From contig NZ_BMEC01000017.1 of NCBI RefSeq assembly GCF_014636295.1, forward strand, positions 1 through 64,000: a stretch of 64,000 nucleotides of DNA. The letters run 5' to 3'. Source of the DNA: Marivirga lumbricoides. GTDB lineage: Bacteria > Bacteroidota > Bacteroidia > Cytophagales > Cyclobacteriaceae. How positions within the stretch are numbered: position 1 is the first letter of the stretch; each line of letters opens with the position of its first letter. The notes beneath the pieces are model-generated. The model was not told where the DNA came from. It worked only from the letters and a program-made list of their open reading frames with translations, and did no database searches. Both the position numbers and the translations under genes were made by a program. This document shows, in pieces, positions 1-12,544 of this stretch.

Positions 1-318
1 AAGGGGGCAGGGGGGATTTATTTGGGACTGAATTGTTTAACCTGAATATACACAATAGACCTCGTCACTGCGAGGTTTTCTTCATGGGGAATCCATAGTA
101 AACCGTGGCAGTCTTAAGAAAGACAAGCAAAACGTCTTACATTCCAAATCAAAAGATTGCCACACATGCATTCTGTTCGATTAAGATCGAAAGAATAAAA
201 TGTTCGCAATGACTATATATATTGAGATGTTAGCAATTTTCAAATGTCTAACAATTATAAATTGTCACGAGGACGAACTCCCTCTTTTTCTAAGAGAGGG
301 TTGGGGTGAGTTGTTTGA
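1..318. repeat. Composite intergenic repeat, copy A (left-truncated by window edge)
   Basis: Shares three modules in the same order with copies at 3082-3667 and 3860-4300. The first is the end of a C/G-rich hairpin (1-20). The second is a roughly 150 bp element whose ends are imperfect inverted repeats (CGTCACTGCGAG from 63, TTCGCAATGAC ending near 214). The third is a CCCTCTT...AAGAGAGGG hairpin with a GGTTGGGGTGAGTTGTTT tail (about 279-318). A 62-codon ORF at 200-388 is built from the repeat and is not considered a gene. The repeat stops 9 bp short of the stop codon of the downstream minus-strand gene. Confidence 0.8.
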
Positions 319-326
319 AAAGGTGC

Positions 327-1562
327 CTACATCTCCTCCAAAGGAATTTGCGGTCTCGAGTCACTTATTAAAACAGCATAATCAATAAAATCTGTGGTAC
401 CTTTTCCTTTCAATGCCTTTCCATTGCTGCGCTTCAAAAAGAGCTTTACTTCCAGTAAGTCACTTCCTTCATTATAAGGTGAATTTTCCTGGTTTAATCG
501 ATAAAGCGTCAAATCTGATAGCTGCGTTTTCTTGAGTCTCTTGATACCTTTAAAGTACTCTTTCCAATAATCTCCAATGCCGTAACCTTTTTCTATAGTG
601 TAGGTCTTGTAATTTCCCTGCTTGTCATACACCTTTTCCCATAGCACTTCGCTTTTGGTCAGGTAGCCCATCACGGTAATTACCTTATTTCTATCATAAA
701 CTTTATGCTCAATCAATCTGGTGAAAAATGAAGGGTAGTCTCTTTCACGATCTTTTTCAATATGGAAAAAACCGTATTTGAAAAACTGTTTTTTTTCGCT
801 TAATTGATAGCGATCCTTTAGCTCCATATAATTATCAAAAATAATTTCTTCGCGGCTTTTTTGCCTATCTAAAACGTATTGGATGTTTTTTAATATATGA
901 TGAAAGATGACAGTGTCTTTTATTTTAGAAATGTACAGGTTCTTATTTGCTTCATAATCGTTGATAAAGCTTTTTAATAGCTTTTGATTTTCTTCACTTC
1001 TTGTACTAAAATTAGCTTCTTTATCTGCCAATTTAGCTTGTAGCGCTGCTCTTTGTTCCCAATTTTGAATGCTCTCTGAAAGGTATAAAATATGTTTAAT
1101 GGGGAATTTAAACTCAGCAATTACATCAAAACCAATTATCTTAATAGGATTACTAGCGTATTTTTGATTTAATGCCCTTAATTTTTTCCAGTGTTCAAAT
1201 GTTTCAATTGTGCCCTCCTGACTTACGATGGTCTGAAATCCCATCACCAATTCTTTTAAAAGTGCTTCATCTCCGGTTTCCAGGTATTGTTGAAAGAAAA
1301 ATGCCTGACTGAAGTTGGTTTCAGGTACGTAATACTCCATAATACCTTGTTGTTTCAAGGTCCGGATCAGCTTCATTTCTGCCTCATAAGTTTTAGCGCT
1401 TCCATGGTAAGCCCCAAATCCTATAATTTTAAAGTCCTCCTGGGGAAATTTAAATTCATTTGAAGTTAAGTCAAAGCGATTATCTTTTAGATAGCTTGTT
1501 TTAGATTGTCCTAAAGCCTGCAAGCTAAACAGTGTCAGTACAAGAATGAGTAATTTGTGCAT
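327..1562 (-). CDS. Secreted erythromycin-esterase-like hydrolase family protein (tentative)
   Basis: A 411-residue protein with an N-terminal signal peptide ending about residue 19 (LQALGQ). Residues about 45-90 contain GFGAYHGSAKTYEAE followed by a helix and a YVPE segment. This resembles the His/Glu pattern at the start of the EreA/erythromycin-esterase-like and ChaN/TraB-related folds. The rest is helical and charged, with no other motif I recognise. A periplasmic or outer-surface location follows from the signal peptide; substrate unknown. It stands alone, with the stop codon next to repeat copy A and the start facing a 440 bp AT-rich gap. The family call rests on one motif region, so it could be a distinct lineage. 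Confidence 0.5.
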   Translation of the reverse strand: MHKLLILVLTLFSLQALGQSKTSYLKDNRFDLTSNEFKFPQEDFKIIGFGAYHGSAKTYEAEMKLIRTLKQQGIMEYYVPETNFSQAFFFQQYLETGDEALLKELVMGFQTIVSQEGTIETFEHWKKLRALNQKYASNPIKIIGFDVIAEFKFPIKHILYLSESIQNWEQRAALQAKLADKEANFSTRSEENQKLLKSFINDYEANKNLYISKIKDTVIFHHILKNIQYVLDRQKSREEIIFDNYMELKDRYQLSEKKQFFKYGFFHIEKDRERDYPSFFTRLIEHKVYDRNKVITVMGYLTKSEVLWEKVYDKQGNYKTYTIEKGYGIGDYWKEYFKGIKRLKKTQLSDLTLYRLNQENSPYNEGSDLLEVKLFLKRSNGKALKGKGTTDFIDYAVLISDSRPQIPLEEM

Positions 1563-2006
1563 GGTAAAGGATTGATAGTTGAGTTGATTTAAATTGTTAT
1601 TTTACTAAGTACAGACACAATAGTGTGAAAATAAAATTAGAGTTATTTTTAACTATTTTACTCATTTATAACAATTTTATATGCTAATCTATAAGATTTT
1701 ATTAATTGAAAATTAGCGATAGCCCAATACATAATGCAATTATTATGATAAAACAACAAAACTTACTAAGCAACTTTTAAATTCCGGCTTAGGTGGCCTT
1801 TGACTAAACATATTACTTATAGGTTCGTGTTTTCCCTTGAAAATATCATATTAAAATCATCAAAACCTTTATTATTATTATTATTATTGGATGTTCAATT
1901 ATGAAGGTTCTATATTAGGAAATTCAAAGCTTAAATGCTTTCTCTTATAAATACAAAATAAAAAAAGCGAGCCATAAGCCCGCTTTTCAGTTTAATAATA
2001 TTTTTT
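1563..2006. other. AT-rich intergenic gap with (ATT)6 microsatellite
   Basis: No ORF with coding character. It must hold the promoter of the minus-strand gene ending at 327, and it holds the terminator of the minus-strand gene ending at 2007. A run of six ATT trinucleotides lies at 1871-1888. Nothing else is recognisable. Confidence 0.5.
1961..1987 (-). terminator. Rho-independent terminator of the PKD-like lipoprotein gene
   Basis: Read on the minus strand, a 10-bp stem (AAAAGCGGGC with GCTCGCTTTT, one mismatch) closes a 5-nt loop and is followed by a T-rich run. It starts 20 bp after the stop codon of the 2007-2780 gene. Confidence 0.75.
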
Positions 2007-2780
2007 TCAATTGAAGCCACCCGTACCACAAACACCTATCACCCCCCAATCTTCTAGCTCGGTATCAGAGCAAGTTGTACCTGAACTACTTGCTCCATAT
2101 ACGCTAACCTGAACTGTTTCCACCTTATTAGTGCAACTCACAGGAATTATTATTTGCTCATATCCTAAAGAATTAGTGTAGCCAACATGATTGGAAACAG
2201 AACCATTCTGATAAGTAACAGTAAAATAACTACCTGTTACAGACCAACCAGAACTAATAGTAGTTGTTGCATAAAAAGCAACCTCATCATCTCCTAAGGC
2301 ATTTACTTCAAATATACCATTAATGCTAATTCCACAAGTAGGGACTGGTGTAGCACATTTCAGAATATCAAATGTTACTGAACAATTGGGAGCTCCAGCA
2401 CCTAATACTGTTACAGTGCCACCGGTAAAACCACGTCCAAATCTTAGAGAAACGGTATTTGAGTTTTGTCCACTTACAATTGAAATACTTCCACTATTCA
2501 CGGTCCAGGTAATATTAGGATTTGATGTGGTAGTTGAATAGGTATAAGTTAAGGTTTGTCCGGAAGATGCACAATCAGGACCTGTAACTCCGCAACCAAA
2601 TGAATTTGCAGTAAGTCGGCTAGTTGTAGATTGTGATACTTCTCCTGGAAAAAATACTTGCTCACCATCAGTTGATTCAGTTATCTGTGGCTCAAATTCC
2701 ATATCTAAGACTTCAGAATCACAAGAAAGTAAAAAAGTAAATAATAGAATTGTTAGGGATAAAAATGATAATTTTTTCAT
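2007..2780 (-). CDS. Lipoprotein with PKD-like domain
   Basis: A 257-residue protein. The N-terminus is a lipoprotein signal peptide with the lipobox Cys at residue 20 (TFLLSC), so it should be anchored in the envelope. Residues about 70-140 (threonine-rich strands, ITWTVNSGSISIVSGQ, NTVSLRFG, GGTVTV) match the PKD/Ig-like repeats common in Bacteroidota surface proteins. The Cys-containing C-terminal half repeats the beta-rich composition without a motif I know. Such domains usually mediate adhesion or act as spacers; no enzymatic residue is visible. Monocistronic: followed by its own terminator and preceded by repeats. Confidence 0.6.
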   Translation of the reverse strand: MKKLSFLSLTILLFTFLLSCDSEVLDMEFEPQITESTDGEQVFFPGEVSQSTTSRLTANSFGCGVTGPDCASSGQTLTYTYSTTTSNPNITWTVNSGSISIVSGQNSNTVSLRFGRGFTGGTVTVLGAGAPNCSVTFDILKCATPVPTCGISINGIFEVNALGDDEVAFYATTTISSGWSVTGSYFTVTYQNGSVSNHVGYTNSLGYEQIIIPVSCTNKVETVQVSVYGASSSGTTCSDTELEDWGVIGVCGTGGFN

Positions 2781-3081
2781 GACTTTAATATTTAGGTTTT
2801 AGTTAAAATAAAATGAGATAGCTAAAAATTCTTAAAAAAAACAGTTTTAATACATCTTTCATTCTCAATGTAATAGATACTAAAGTAAAATCCTATATAA
2901 TTATCTAAAAATCAATGTAAAATATCCAATAGAGCATCGCTAAGAAGATAAAGAGGGAAAACCAAAAGATAGCTTCCAAGGCAGTTAGTAAACAAAACTG
3001 ATTGTCTTTTTAAATTGGCTTACTTGGCTTTACACTCTTAAAAAGAGCACTCATAAATTTTTCCGCTGCTCTTCAAAATTT

Positions 3082-3667
3082 TCTGGCTTGAATTAGGATT
3101 TATTTAAAAGGGAATTCCAATGCTTATTACTAACTTTCAAAATTTCCAAGGTCGTTCTCCCCCTTTCTTAAAGGGGGCAAGGGGGATTTATTTGGGACTG
3201 AATTGTTTAACCTGAAAATACACGATAGAACTCGTCACTGCGAGGTTTTCCTCATGGCTTTATGGAAGCCATAGAAAACCGCGTCAGTCTTAAGAAAGAC
3301 AAGCAAAACGTCTTGCATTCCAAATCAAATCAAAAGATTGCCACACATGCATTCTGTTCGATTAGCATCGAAAGAATAACATGTTCGCAATGACGGGTAC
3401 GATTTAATACTGAAATCTGAATTAAATTTCATTGAATTTTTAATTTTAAAAGATGCATTTGGTTGACAGAGAGCTTAAAAGTAAGGGGATTCTGGATATT
3501 ACCCTCGTGCCTCGGTAAATTCCAGAATGACGCACTCTTTTTGGAGATTGTAGGAAAAATTCAAATAAAATATAATTATCAATAATAGTGAGATTGAACT
3601 CCCTCTTTTTCTAAGAGAGGGTTGGGGTGAGTTGTTTATAGAATTACAGAATAGTATGTTCGCAACT
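3082..3667. repeat. Composite intergenic repeat, copy B
   Basis: Starts with a block shared with copy C (CTTGAAT...ATTCCAATGCTTATTAC), then the CCCCCTTTCTT/AAGGGGG hairpin (3160-3188) and the element 3233-3395 with inverted ends (CGTCACTGCG / CGCAATGACG). After a roughly 200 bp unrelated insert that includes the 3489-3532 hairpin comes the CCCTCTTTTT...AGAGAGGG module (3600-3635), with the tail TATAGAATTACAGAATAGTATG shared with copy C. Confidence 0.85.
3489..3532. repeat. Short hairpin element ending in ATGACG
   Basis: Perfect 8-bp arms ATTCTGGA (3489-3496) and TCCAGAAT (3521-3528), followed directly by GACG. It lies inside the insert that distinguishes composite copy B from copy C. Confidence 0.65.
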
Positions 3668-3708
3668 TCCAGAAAGTTAATGTTTTAACCACTAGCTATT
3701 AATTTGCA

Positions 3709-3732
3709 CGTCATTCCCGAGCAGTCGGGAAT
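3709..3732. repeat. Short hairpin element starting with CGTCAT
   Basis: CGTC followed by perfect 8-bp arms ATTCCCGA (3713-3720) and TCGGGAAT (3725-3732) around a 4-nt loop. It belongs to the widespread CGTCATTCCCG intergenic repeat type. Confidence 0.7.
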
Positions 3733-3859
3733 CTTATGATTTCAACAGTGGTTGAAATATCATATAGTTCATCATACTTACTTGACAACACTGCCTCGCA
3801 CTGTTAAAGAGATTCCTGATATTTCCCTCATACCTCGTAAAGTTCTGGCCCACCAGCCC

Positions 3860-4300
3860 TTTGGCTTGAATGACCATTTATATAAAAGGCAATTCCAATG
3901 CTTATTACTAACTTTCAAAATTTCCAAGATCGTTCTCCCCCTTTCCTAAAAAGGGGGCTGGGGGGATTTATTTTGGAGTGAATTGCTTAACCTGAGTATA
4001 CACGATAGAACTCGTCACTGCGAGGTTTTCCTCATGGCTTTGTGGAAGGCATAGAAAACCGCGTCAGTCTTAAGAAAGACAAGCAAAACGTCTTATGTTC
4101 CAAATCAAAAGATTGCCACACATGAATTATTTCAATTGACATTGAAATAATAGCATGTTCGCAATGACGATATATATTGACATGGTAGCAATTTTTAAAT
4201 GTCTAACAATTATAAATTGTCACGAGGACGAACTCCCTCTTTTTCTAAGAGAGGGTTGGGGTGAGTTGTTTATAGAATTACAGAATAGTATGTCCGCAAC
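3860..4300. repeat. Composite intergenic repeat, copy C
   Basis: Same module order as copy B: CTTGAATGACC block, C/G hairpin (about 3937-3968), inverted-end element 4013-4169, CCCTCTT/AAGAGAGGG hairpin (about 4233-4262) and the TATAGAATTACAGAATAGTATG tail. Between the last two modules it matches copy A (ATATATATTGA...TAACAATTATAAATTGTCACGAGGACG) rather than copy B. Confidence 0.85.
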
Positions 4301-4468
4301 TACAAGCTCTTTTTCAATATTTGTGGGAATGATTTAGTTTGCTGGTGCGAGTTTTCAAGTCATTGTTCTCTTAAAAGGTAATAATTTTAAACAAACCCAC
4401 CTGTTGTTGTAAACCGAACAGGTGGGTATGATTGATAGAATATTTTATAATTTGATTAATGGAGGCGT

Positions 4469-6010
4469 TTAATCTGCTCCGTCATTTCTTGCCTTATTAA
4501 TGGTATATTCAGCTACATCTTTACCTTGATCCGTCCCTACTGTCGCATCAAAAGTCCAGTGGATTCCACCATAGACCCTGGAAATAGCTGCTTCTTCTGC
4601 CCATGCTCTTACTATTGATGCTTCTTGTGGGAAAATGTAAGCAAGCACCTCGGCTCCTGCAGCAGAAAAAACACTATGCCCAGAAGTGTAAGATGGAAAA
4701 TTCGGAGTTCCCGCAATGGTTTTAAATCCCTCAATCACCTGAATGGGCCTTGGGTAATGATAATAGTACTTGGCATCCCAGCAGCTTATGCCGCCATCCA
4801 TCATGGCCATATTCAGATAAGCAAAGGTTCTTGCAGACCTCAAGGGGTTAAGTCGGTACTTTACGATGAATTCTTTGGCAAATTCATTCCAGTGTCCGGG
4901 AGGAGTATAGGTACCCAAACCGTCTTGCCAGAAGTTGGCAATTCTTCTTCTTTCCTTTGTAACATTATCAGCATAACTCTTGAGCTGAGATACATCTGCT
5001 TCATATGCTGCAGAACCTATGGCTGGCGGAGGAATTGGACGTGTTTGCTCAACATTTTCTACACTCCACATCTGAACCCTGCCAAAAAGCGGAGTTAAAC
5101 CCACCGGCCGCTTAGGGATTTCTACATTAACCCAATGCCATCCAAAACGCGCTTGTGCCGCTGAAGCAAGTGAGTCTGACACTGCTTTAGGTGCCTGGGC
5201 ATTTTTCATCCCATCACTCGCAGCCCTGGCGAGGGCTATGGTAGAGATGGCATCACCAATCAGCTTTCCTGCTTCAATATCACTTTGAAGGTGTGCACCT
5301 GAAAGCAATAAACTTCTTAGATGCTCTGTTTCTTTTTCGGCCAGGTACTTAGCTTCCAAAGGAAACATTTGCGTTAAAACTTTCCTGGAAGCCGTAGCAA
5401 TCACAGCACCATCTGATGGGTAGGAAATATCGCTATTATCATTATAAGCAGTCACAATGCTTTCATCCTGAATAAAGGGCGCTGACCTATCATAAGTATA
5501 TTTATAGTGCCATGCCGAAATCAATCCATCATACTGTGCTACAGACAAATAAGCAAGCACACGTACAGCGTACGGTGGATGTGCAAATGGAAATGCCGGT
5601 GGGCCATTCGGGTTGGCCGGATTAGGTAGAGTATAGCTTCCATCCTCATTCGGACCCGGAATAAGGTTATATTTGGCAATAAGCTCCAATGCTATTTCAT
5701 TCCATCGGATAATAGGATTTTGTGTCCAATAAGTTACTGCATTTGCATCAGCCTGAGACATCTGTGCCATTGCTGTTTTTAGATCTTCCAGCTCCTGAAG
5801 GTATGAAGCGGAGTTAACAGGGTCTGGTGCAGGAATACTGATTGCATCACCGCTTTCTATCAGGATAGGAGTCCAGTTACCTCCATCAGGTTCTGTGGAC
5901 GCAAATTCATAACCTTCTATTTTGTAATAATTTGGTAATTCTTTCTCGCAGCCGTAGAGAAAAAGCAATGTCAATCCGCTTAATAAAAGCTGTATAGTTT
6001 TATTTTTCAT
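4469..6010 (-). CDS. Vanadium-dependent haloperoxidase / PAP2-like lipoprotein
   Basis: A 513-residue protein starting at the Met that gives a lipoprotein signal (lipobox Cys about residue 20); the ORF extends 14 codons further but would overlap the upstream gene. The C-terminal 110 residues carry the full vanadate/phosphate-binding set: K414-X6-R421P, PSYTSGH (439-445) and SRVYGGIH (477-484). These are the motifs of vanadium haloperoxidases and PAP2 acid phosphatases. The all-helical long N-terminal part is typical of the haloperoxidase-type family. The expected reaction is peroxide-dependent halide oxidation or phosphate-ester hydrolysis; sequence alone does not separate the two. The stop codon of the outer-membrane barrel gene lies 7 bp upstream, so the two form an operon. 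Confidence 0.8.
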   Translation of the reverse strand: MKNKTIQLLLSGLTLLFLYGCEKELPNYYKIEGYEFASTEPDGGNWTPILIESGDAISIPAPDPVNSASYLQELEDLKTAMAQMSQADANAVTYWTQNPIIRWNEIALELIAKYNLIPGPNEDGSYTLPNPANPNGPPAFPFAHPPYAVRVLAYLSVAQYDGLISAWHYKYTYDRSAPFIQDESIVTAYNDNSDISYPSDGAVIATASRKVLTQMFPLEAKYLAEKETEHLRSLLLSGAHLQSDIEAGKLIGDAISTIALARAASDGMKNAQAPKAVSDSLASAAQARFGWHWVNVEIPKRPVGLTPLFGRVQMWSVENVEQTRPIPPPAIGSAAYEADVSQLKSYADNVTKERRRIANFWQDGLGTYTPPGHWNEFAKEFIVKYRLNPLRSARTFAYLNMAMMDGGISCWDAKYYYHYPRPIQVIEGFKTIAGTPNFPSYTSGHSVFSAAGAEVLAYIFPQEASIVRAWAEEAAISRVYGGIHWTFDATVGTDQGKDVAEYTINKARNDGAD

Positions 6011-6017
6011 GTCGAGG

Positions 6018-7031
6018 TTATTTTCGGTAATTAAAGAAATAGGTAGCTCCAAATCCCGTGGTATTCATTTCAGGTACATTTCTGCCGGCTACAATCCGAT
6101 TATGATATGCTAAAAATCCTAAGCCTTTGAGTTTTGGAAAGAAGTAGTGTGCAAATACTCCCACACGATCCATATGCACCTTGTTAGTGGGTTGCGGAGG
6201 GTTATAAGGCCTTATATCGTCTCCGCTTAATGATCGGGAGCCCAGGTAGGACAATTCTATTTGAAGCGCATCGGAAAAGAGCCACTTTCCAATTACTGCT
6301 TCTGCAGTAATGGCACTGGGAACATCCATCCACGGGGTATAGTAACTACCGTTATTGTAATAGTATTCTCTTTCCGCCTTGGCATATCCCCTCCATAAAT
6401 AAGTTCCTGCACCCCTTAAATACCAGTCGCTATTATGTCTGCATTCTAAAATAGCCCTGTAGGATAATTCAGGAGTGCCTAAACCAATACTGTAAGGCAT
6501 ATAGTCAGGCAGATACTGGGAAACAGGGATTGAAAACCCAATAGTGGCGAGTCCGGCAAGCCTTCCATTCCCCAATTGTTTATTCAACCATCTGTATTTT
6601 AGCGCAACGGTCAAATCCTGAAAACCACTTGCTCCTGCAAACTTTCCGCCATTTGGGTGAGTGGATTCCGTTTTTATATAAGGTACACCAGCATAAAAAT
6701 TAAGGTTATCAAGAATGCCGACAGCCACCATTGATAGTATACTGTTGCGCTTAACCATGGCAATGGTTTGGTTCTCGCGCTTCAATTCTCCTTCCCAGTA
6801 ATTGTCAAAACTTGAGTAGTTATAATCCAGCAAGAAGCATATCTGCTTTGAGTTCATCATTAGCGCATCGCTGGGCGTTTGTGCCTGTAGGGAGATGCTT
6901 AGATACATGGCTGCAAAAAGTAGGGAAGCTATTTTTTTCGAAGGTGGGACTAGTGTTAAGAATAACAATTTTTGTTCCTGTACCTGATATATCCGGCACA
7001 TACTTAGTTTAGATAATAGGAATTTTTTCAT
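6018..7031 (-). CDS. Outer-membrane beta-barrel protein (transporter-like)
   Basis: A 337-residue protein. A hydrophobic signal-peptide-like stretch lies unusually deep, at residues about 32-50 (KKIASLLFAAMYLSISLQAQ). The mature part has alternating amphipathic strands, Tyr/Trp-rich girdles (YLRGAGTYLWRGY) and a C-terminal FGATYFFNY strand typical of outer-membrane barrels of the MetA/phenol-degradation transporter type. It is the first gene of a two-gene operon with the haloperoxidase-like lipoprotein (7-bp gap), which suggests it moves that enzyme's substrate or product or docks it at the outer membrane. The start is uncertain: the Met at residue 11 is an alternative, and either start leaves a long n-region. 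Confidence 0.6.
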   Translation of the reverse strand: MKKFLLSKLSMCRIYQVQEQKLLFLTLVPPSKKIASLLFAAMYLSISLQAQTPSDALMMNSKQICFLLDYNYSSFDNYWEGELKRENQTIAMVKRNSILSMVAVGILDNLNFYAGVPYIKTESTHPNGGKFAGASGFQDLTVALKYRWLNKQLGNGRLAGLATIGFSIPVSQYLPDYMPYSIGLGTPELSYRAILECRHNSDWYLRGAGTYLWRGYAKAEREYYYNNGSYYTPWMDVPSAITAEAVIGKWLFSDALQIELSYLGSRSLSGDDIRPYNPPQPTNKVHMDRVGVFAHYFFPKLKGLGFLAYHNRIVAGRNVPEMNTTGFGATYFFNYRK

Positions 7032-7317
7032 ACTAATTCGATTTCAAAATGAGAAGAATAAGGAAAGCAGATTAAATAATTTTCATCACATCCTTTAGCT
7101 TAATGAAAAACCTTTAAGGGTTCAGAGAATGTCATATATACAATCAAGAGTGGCACGCATGTTGACTACAAAACGGACATCCGGGATGAGTTGATATATG
7201 AAAATTTCTCACTGAGATTGAGATAGAAAAAATGTAATTACTTTTCCTGAAAATAAGGTCTTAATTGCCTTTTAGAGGCAGATTACCTAATCTGAAATTA
7301 AGTCCTTTTTAAAAGAA

Positions 7318-7851
7318 TTAAACAAAAAATTCAGGAGGAGGAGTAGGTATATCGTTTGGCAGGGTCAATACTAAATCATCATACTTGGGTTGAGTGGATT
7401 GATTTAGGGTACCATTCTGGTAAAACTCAAAATCTTCATGAGATTCTATAAAGTTCAAAAATATATGAGAGATGAAGTATCCTAACTTTTTGGAGCTTTC
7501 TTTATTGAAATCATTGATCTTAATCTCCCTGATTTGATATTCATATGTAACTTCATTTTGAGCAACCTTAAAATATAGTTCTTCGCCCTCCACCTCATGG
7601 GTTACCACAAAAGGAGCCCCATAGCCCATTCTTACATATGAATGAAGACTAATTTCTTCTAATTCAATATCATTAGAAACCCCGAGTGCTGAAGTAACTT
7701 TATCCGATAATTTAAGCTTGCGCTCTGAAAGTTTTTGATCCACCCAAACTTGTTCCACTAAATCAATGGTAATAAGTCCAAAGAACCATTGTAAGGATAT
7801 TAATGAGATTAAAAATATGGAAAATACTTTTTTCAATAGATACGATTTCAT
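7318..7851 (-). CDS. Hypothetical protein with N-terminal membrane anchor
   Basis: A 177-residue protein, not recognised. Residues about 8-28 form one hydrophobic segment (signal anchor or uncleaved signal). The rest is soluble, acidic and mixed alpha/beta, ending in a proline-rich tail (PTPPPEFF). It is separated by about 290 bp from the barrel gene downstream and shares no overlap with neighbours, so it is probably monocistronic. No catalytic motif is visible. Confidence 0.55.
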   Translation of the reverse strand: MKSYLLKKVFSIFLISLISLQWFFGLITIDLVEQVWVDQKLSERKLKLSDKVTSALGVSNDIELEEISLHSYVRMGYGAPFVVTHEVEGEELYFKVAQNEVTYEYQIREIKINDFNKESSKKLGYFISHIFLNFIESHEDFEFYQNGTLNQSTQPKYDDLVLTLPNDIPTPPPEFFV

Positions 7852-8039
7852 ATAAATTTATCCAAAAGATTTTGAAAAGCAAACATTCATTCCTCGAAAA
7901 GTGAAGTTTTCAGTGATTATTTGAATGAACTTTTTAAGTAATATTGTTTCACTTAACAGCTGCAAAAACGTTTATAACAAATTCATCTTCCGTTTAAACA
8001 TAAATTATTTAATTTGCCTTTTAAAATAAATGAAATAAT

Positions 8040-8921
8040 ATGGCTTCAGGATTTTTTGCCCTCTTAGATGATGTGGCTACGCTGATGGATGATGTGGCAA
8101 CCATGGGCAAAATTGCGGGAAAGAAAACAGCAGGTCTTTTAGGGGATGATTTGGCGGTGAATGCTGAGAAAGCTTCCGGTTTTATGTCCAAAAGAGAGCT
8201 GCCTGTACTTTGGGCTATCACAAAAGGGTCACTGCTCAATAAACTCATCATTTTGCCGATAGCCTTTCTGCTCAGTGCATTTGTTCCTTCAGCCATCACA
8301 ATTATCTTAATAATTGGTGGATTGTATCTTGCTTATGAAGGCGCTGAAAAGATTTACGAATTTTTGGTGCCGCATGCCCATGAAAAAAAATCGCCATTAG
8401 CTAAAGAAATGACTGAAGAGGAAATTCTTGCGGTAGAAAAGGAAAAGGTAAAAGCAGCTATCATTACTGATTTTATACTTTCTGTAGAGATTATTATTGT
8501 AGCCTTGGGTACAGTTACAGAAGAACCTATTGGCGTACAAATAGGAGTGGTCTCTGTTATTGCGCTTTTGGCCACTGTAGGTGTGTATGGTCTTGTGGCA
8601 CTTATTGTGCGTATGGATGAATTTGGTCTTAAGCTGATCAATTTAAATGAAGAGGATAATTCTTTTTCAGACAAGGTAGGAAGAATTTTAGTGGCCGCTT
8701 TACCTAAGGTGATAAAGGGACTTTCTATTATCGGAACAATAGCGCTTCTGTTGGTTTCCGGAGGTATATTTGCCCATTATGTACCATTTATCCATCATTG
8801 GGAAGAAAGCATCCATATGCCGACCTTATTATTTGAATTTGTGGCAGGCCTTGTTATTGGCGCAGTAGTGCTGCTAGTAGTATTGGCCGGGAAAAAAGTA
8901 TGGAAGTTAGTGAAGAAGTAG
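8040..8921 (+). CDS. DUF808 (YedI-like) inner-membrane protein
   Basis: A 293-residue protein starting MASGFFALLDDVATLMDDVA, the diagnostic opening of the DUF808/YedI family, followed by KTAGLLGDDLAVNAEKASGF. About six to seven hydrophobic helices follow (around 70-100, 145-195, 230-250 and 265-285). Length fits the family. The function is not established; it is an inner-membrane protein sometimes described as transporter-like. It is monocistronic, flanked by a divergent gene and by a repeat-containing gap. Confidence 0.85.
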   Translation: MASGFFALLDDVATLMDDVATMGKIAGKKTAGLLGDDLAVNAEKASGFMSKRELPVLWAITKGSLLNKLIILPIAFLLSAFVPSAITIILIIGGLYLAYEGAEKIYEFLVPHAHEKKSPLAKEMTEEEILAVEKEKVKAAIITDFILSVEIIIVALGTVTEEPIGVQIGVVSVIALLATVGVYGLVALIVRMDEFGLKLINLNEEDNSFSDKVGRILVAALPKVIKGLSIIGTIALLLVSGGIFAHYVPFIHHWEESIHMPTLLFEFVAGLVIGAVVLLVVLAGKKVWKLVKK

Positions 8922-12392
<3,471 letters not shown>

Positions 12393-12415
12393 ATATAAAG
12401 CACTACTTCTGATAA

Positions 12416-12477
12416 CGTCATACCGGAAAATTAAGGCTTGATTTTTAAAAGTCTTAATTTATCCGGTATCTCGTCAT
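12416..12477. repeat. Hairpin element bordered by CGTCAT
   Basis: Arms ATACCGGAAAATTAAG (12420-12435) and CTTAATTTATCCGGTAT (12453-12469) pair over their length with one bulge. CGTCAT precedes the left arm (12416-12421) and also follows the right arm (12472-12477). It lies between convergent genes, so it may also terminate transcription, though no T-run follows. Confidence 0.65.
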
Positions 12478-12544
12478 AAATTGTATTTAATGAATTTCAG
12501 AGATTCTCTCCCTTATTGAAGGTAAAGGGGGGGTAGGTAGATCA

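Larger units (their letters stand above)
2781..4468. other. Gene-free 1.7 kb region filled with repeats
   Basis: Contains composite repeat copies B and C, plus two short hairpin elements bordered by ATGACG or CGTCAT (3489-3532 and 3709-3732). Two short ORFs here (3752-3949 and 4155-4337, plus strand) are made of repeat sequence and show no start context or protein character, so I do not call genes. The last 100 bp (4370-4440) hold AACCCACCTG...CAGGTGGGT, a terminator-like inverted repeat after the minus-strand gene ending at 4469. Confidence 0.7.

Noticed and set aside
200-388. 62-codon plus-strand ORF, and the similar ORFs at 3752-3949 and 4155-4337
   Set aside because: They are made of the intergenic repeat modules, have no conserved start context, and run through inverted-repeat arms; copies differ where proteins would be constrained.
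1871-1888. (ATT)6 microsatellite as a phase-variation switch
   Set aside because: It is about 120 bp downstream of the nearest gene end and more than 300 bp from the next start, not in a promoter spacer or coding region, so switching is unlikely.
4625-5098. 157-codon plus-strand ORF within the haloperoxidase-like gene
   Set aside because: Antisense shadow of a gene with all catalytic motifs; composition not protein-like.
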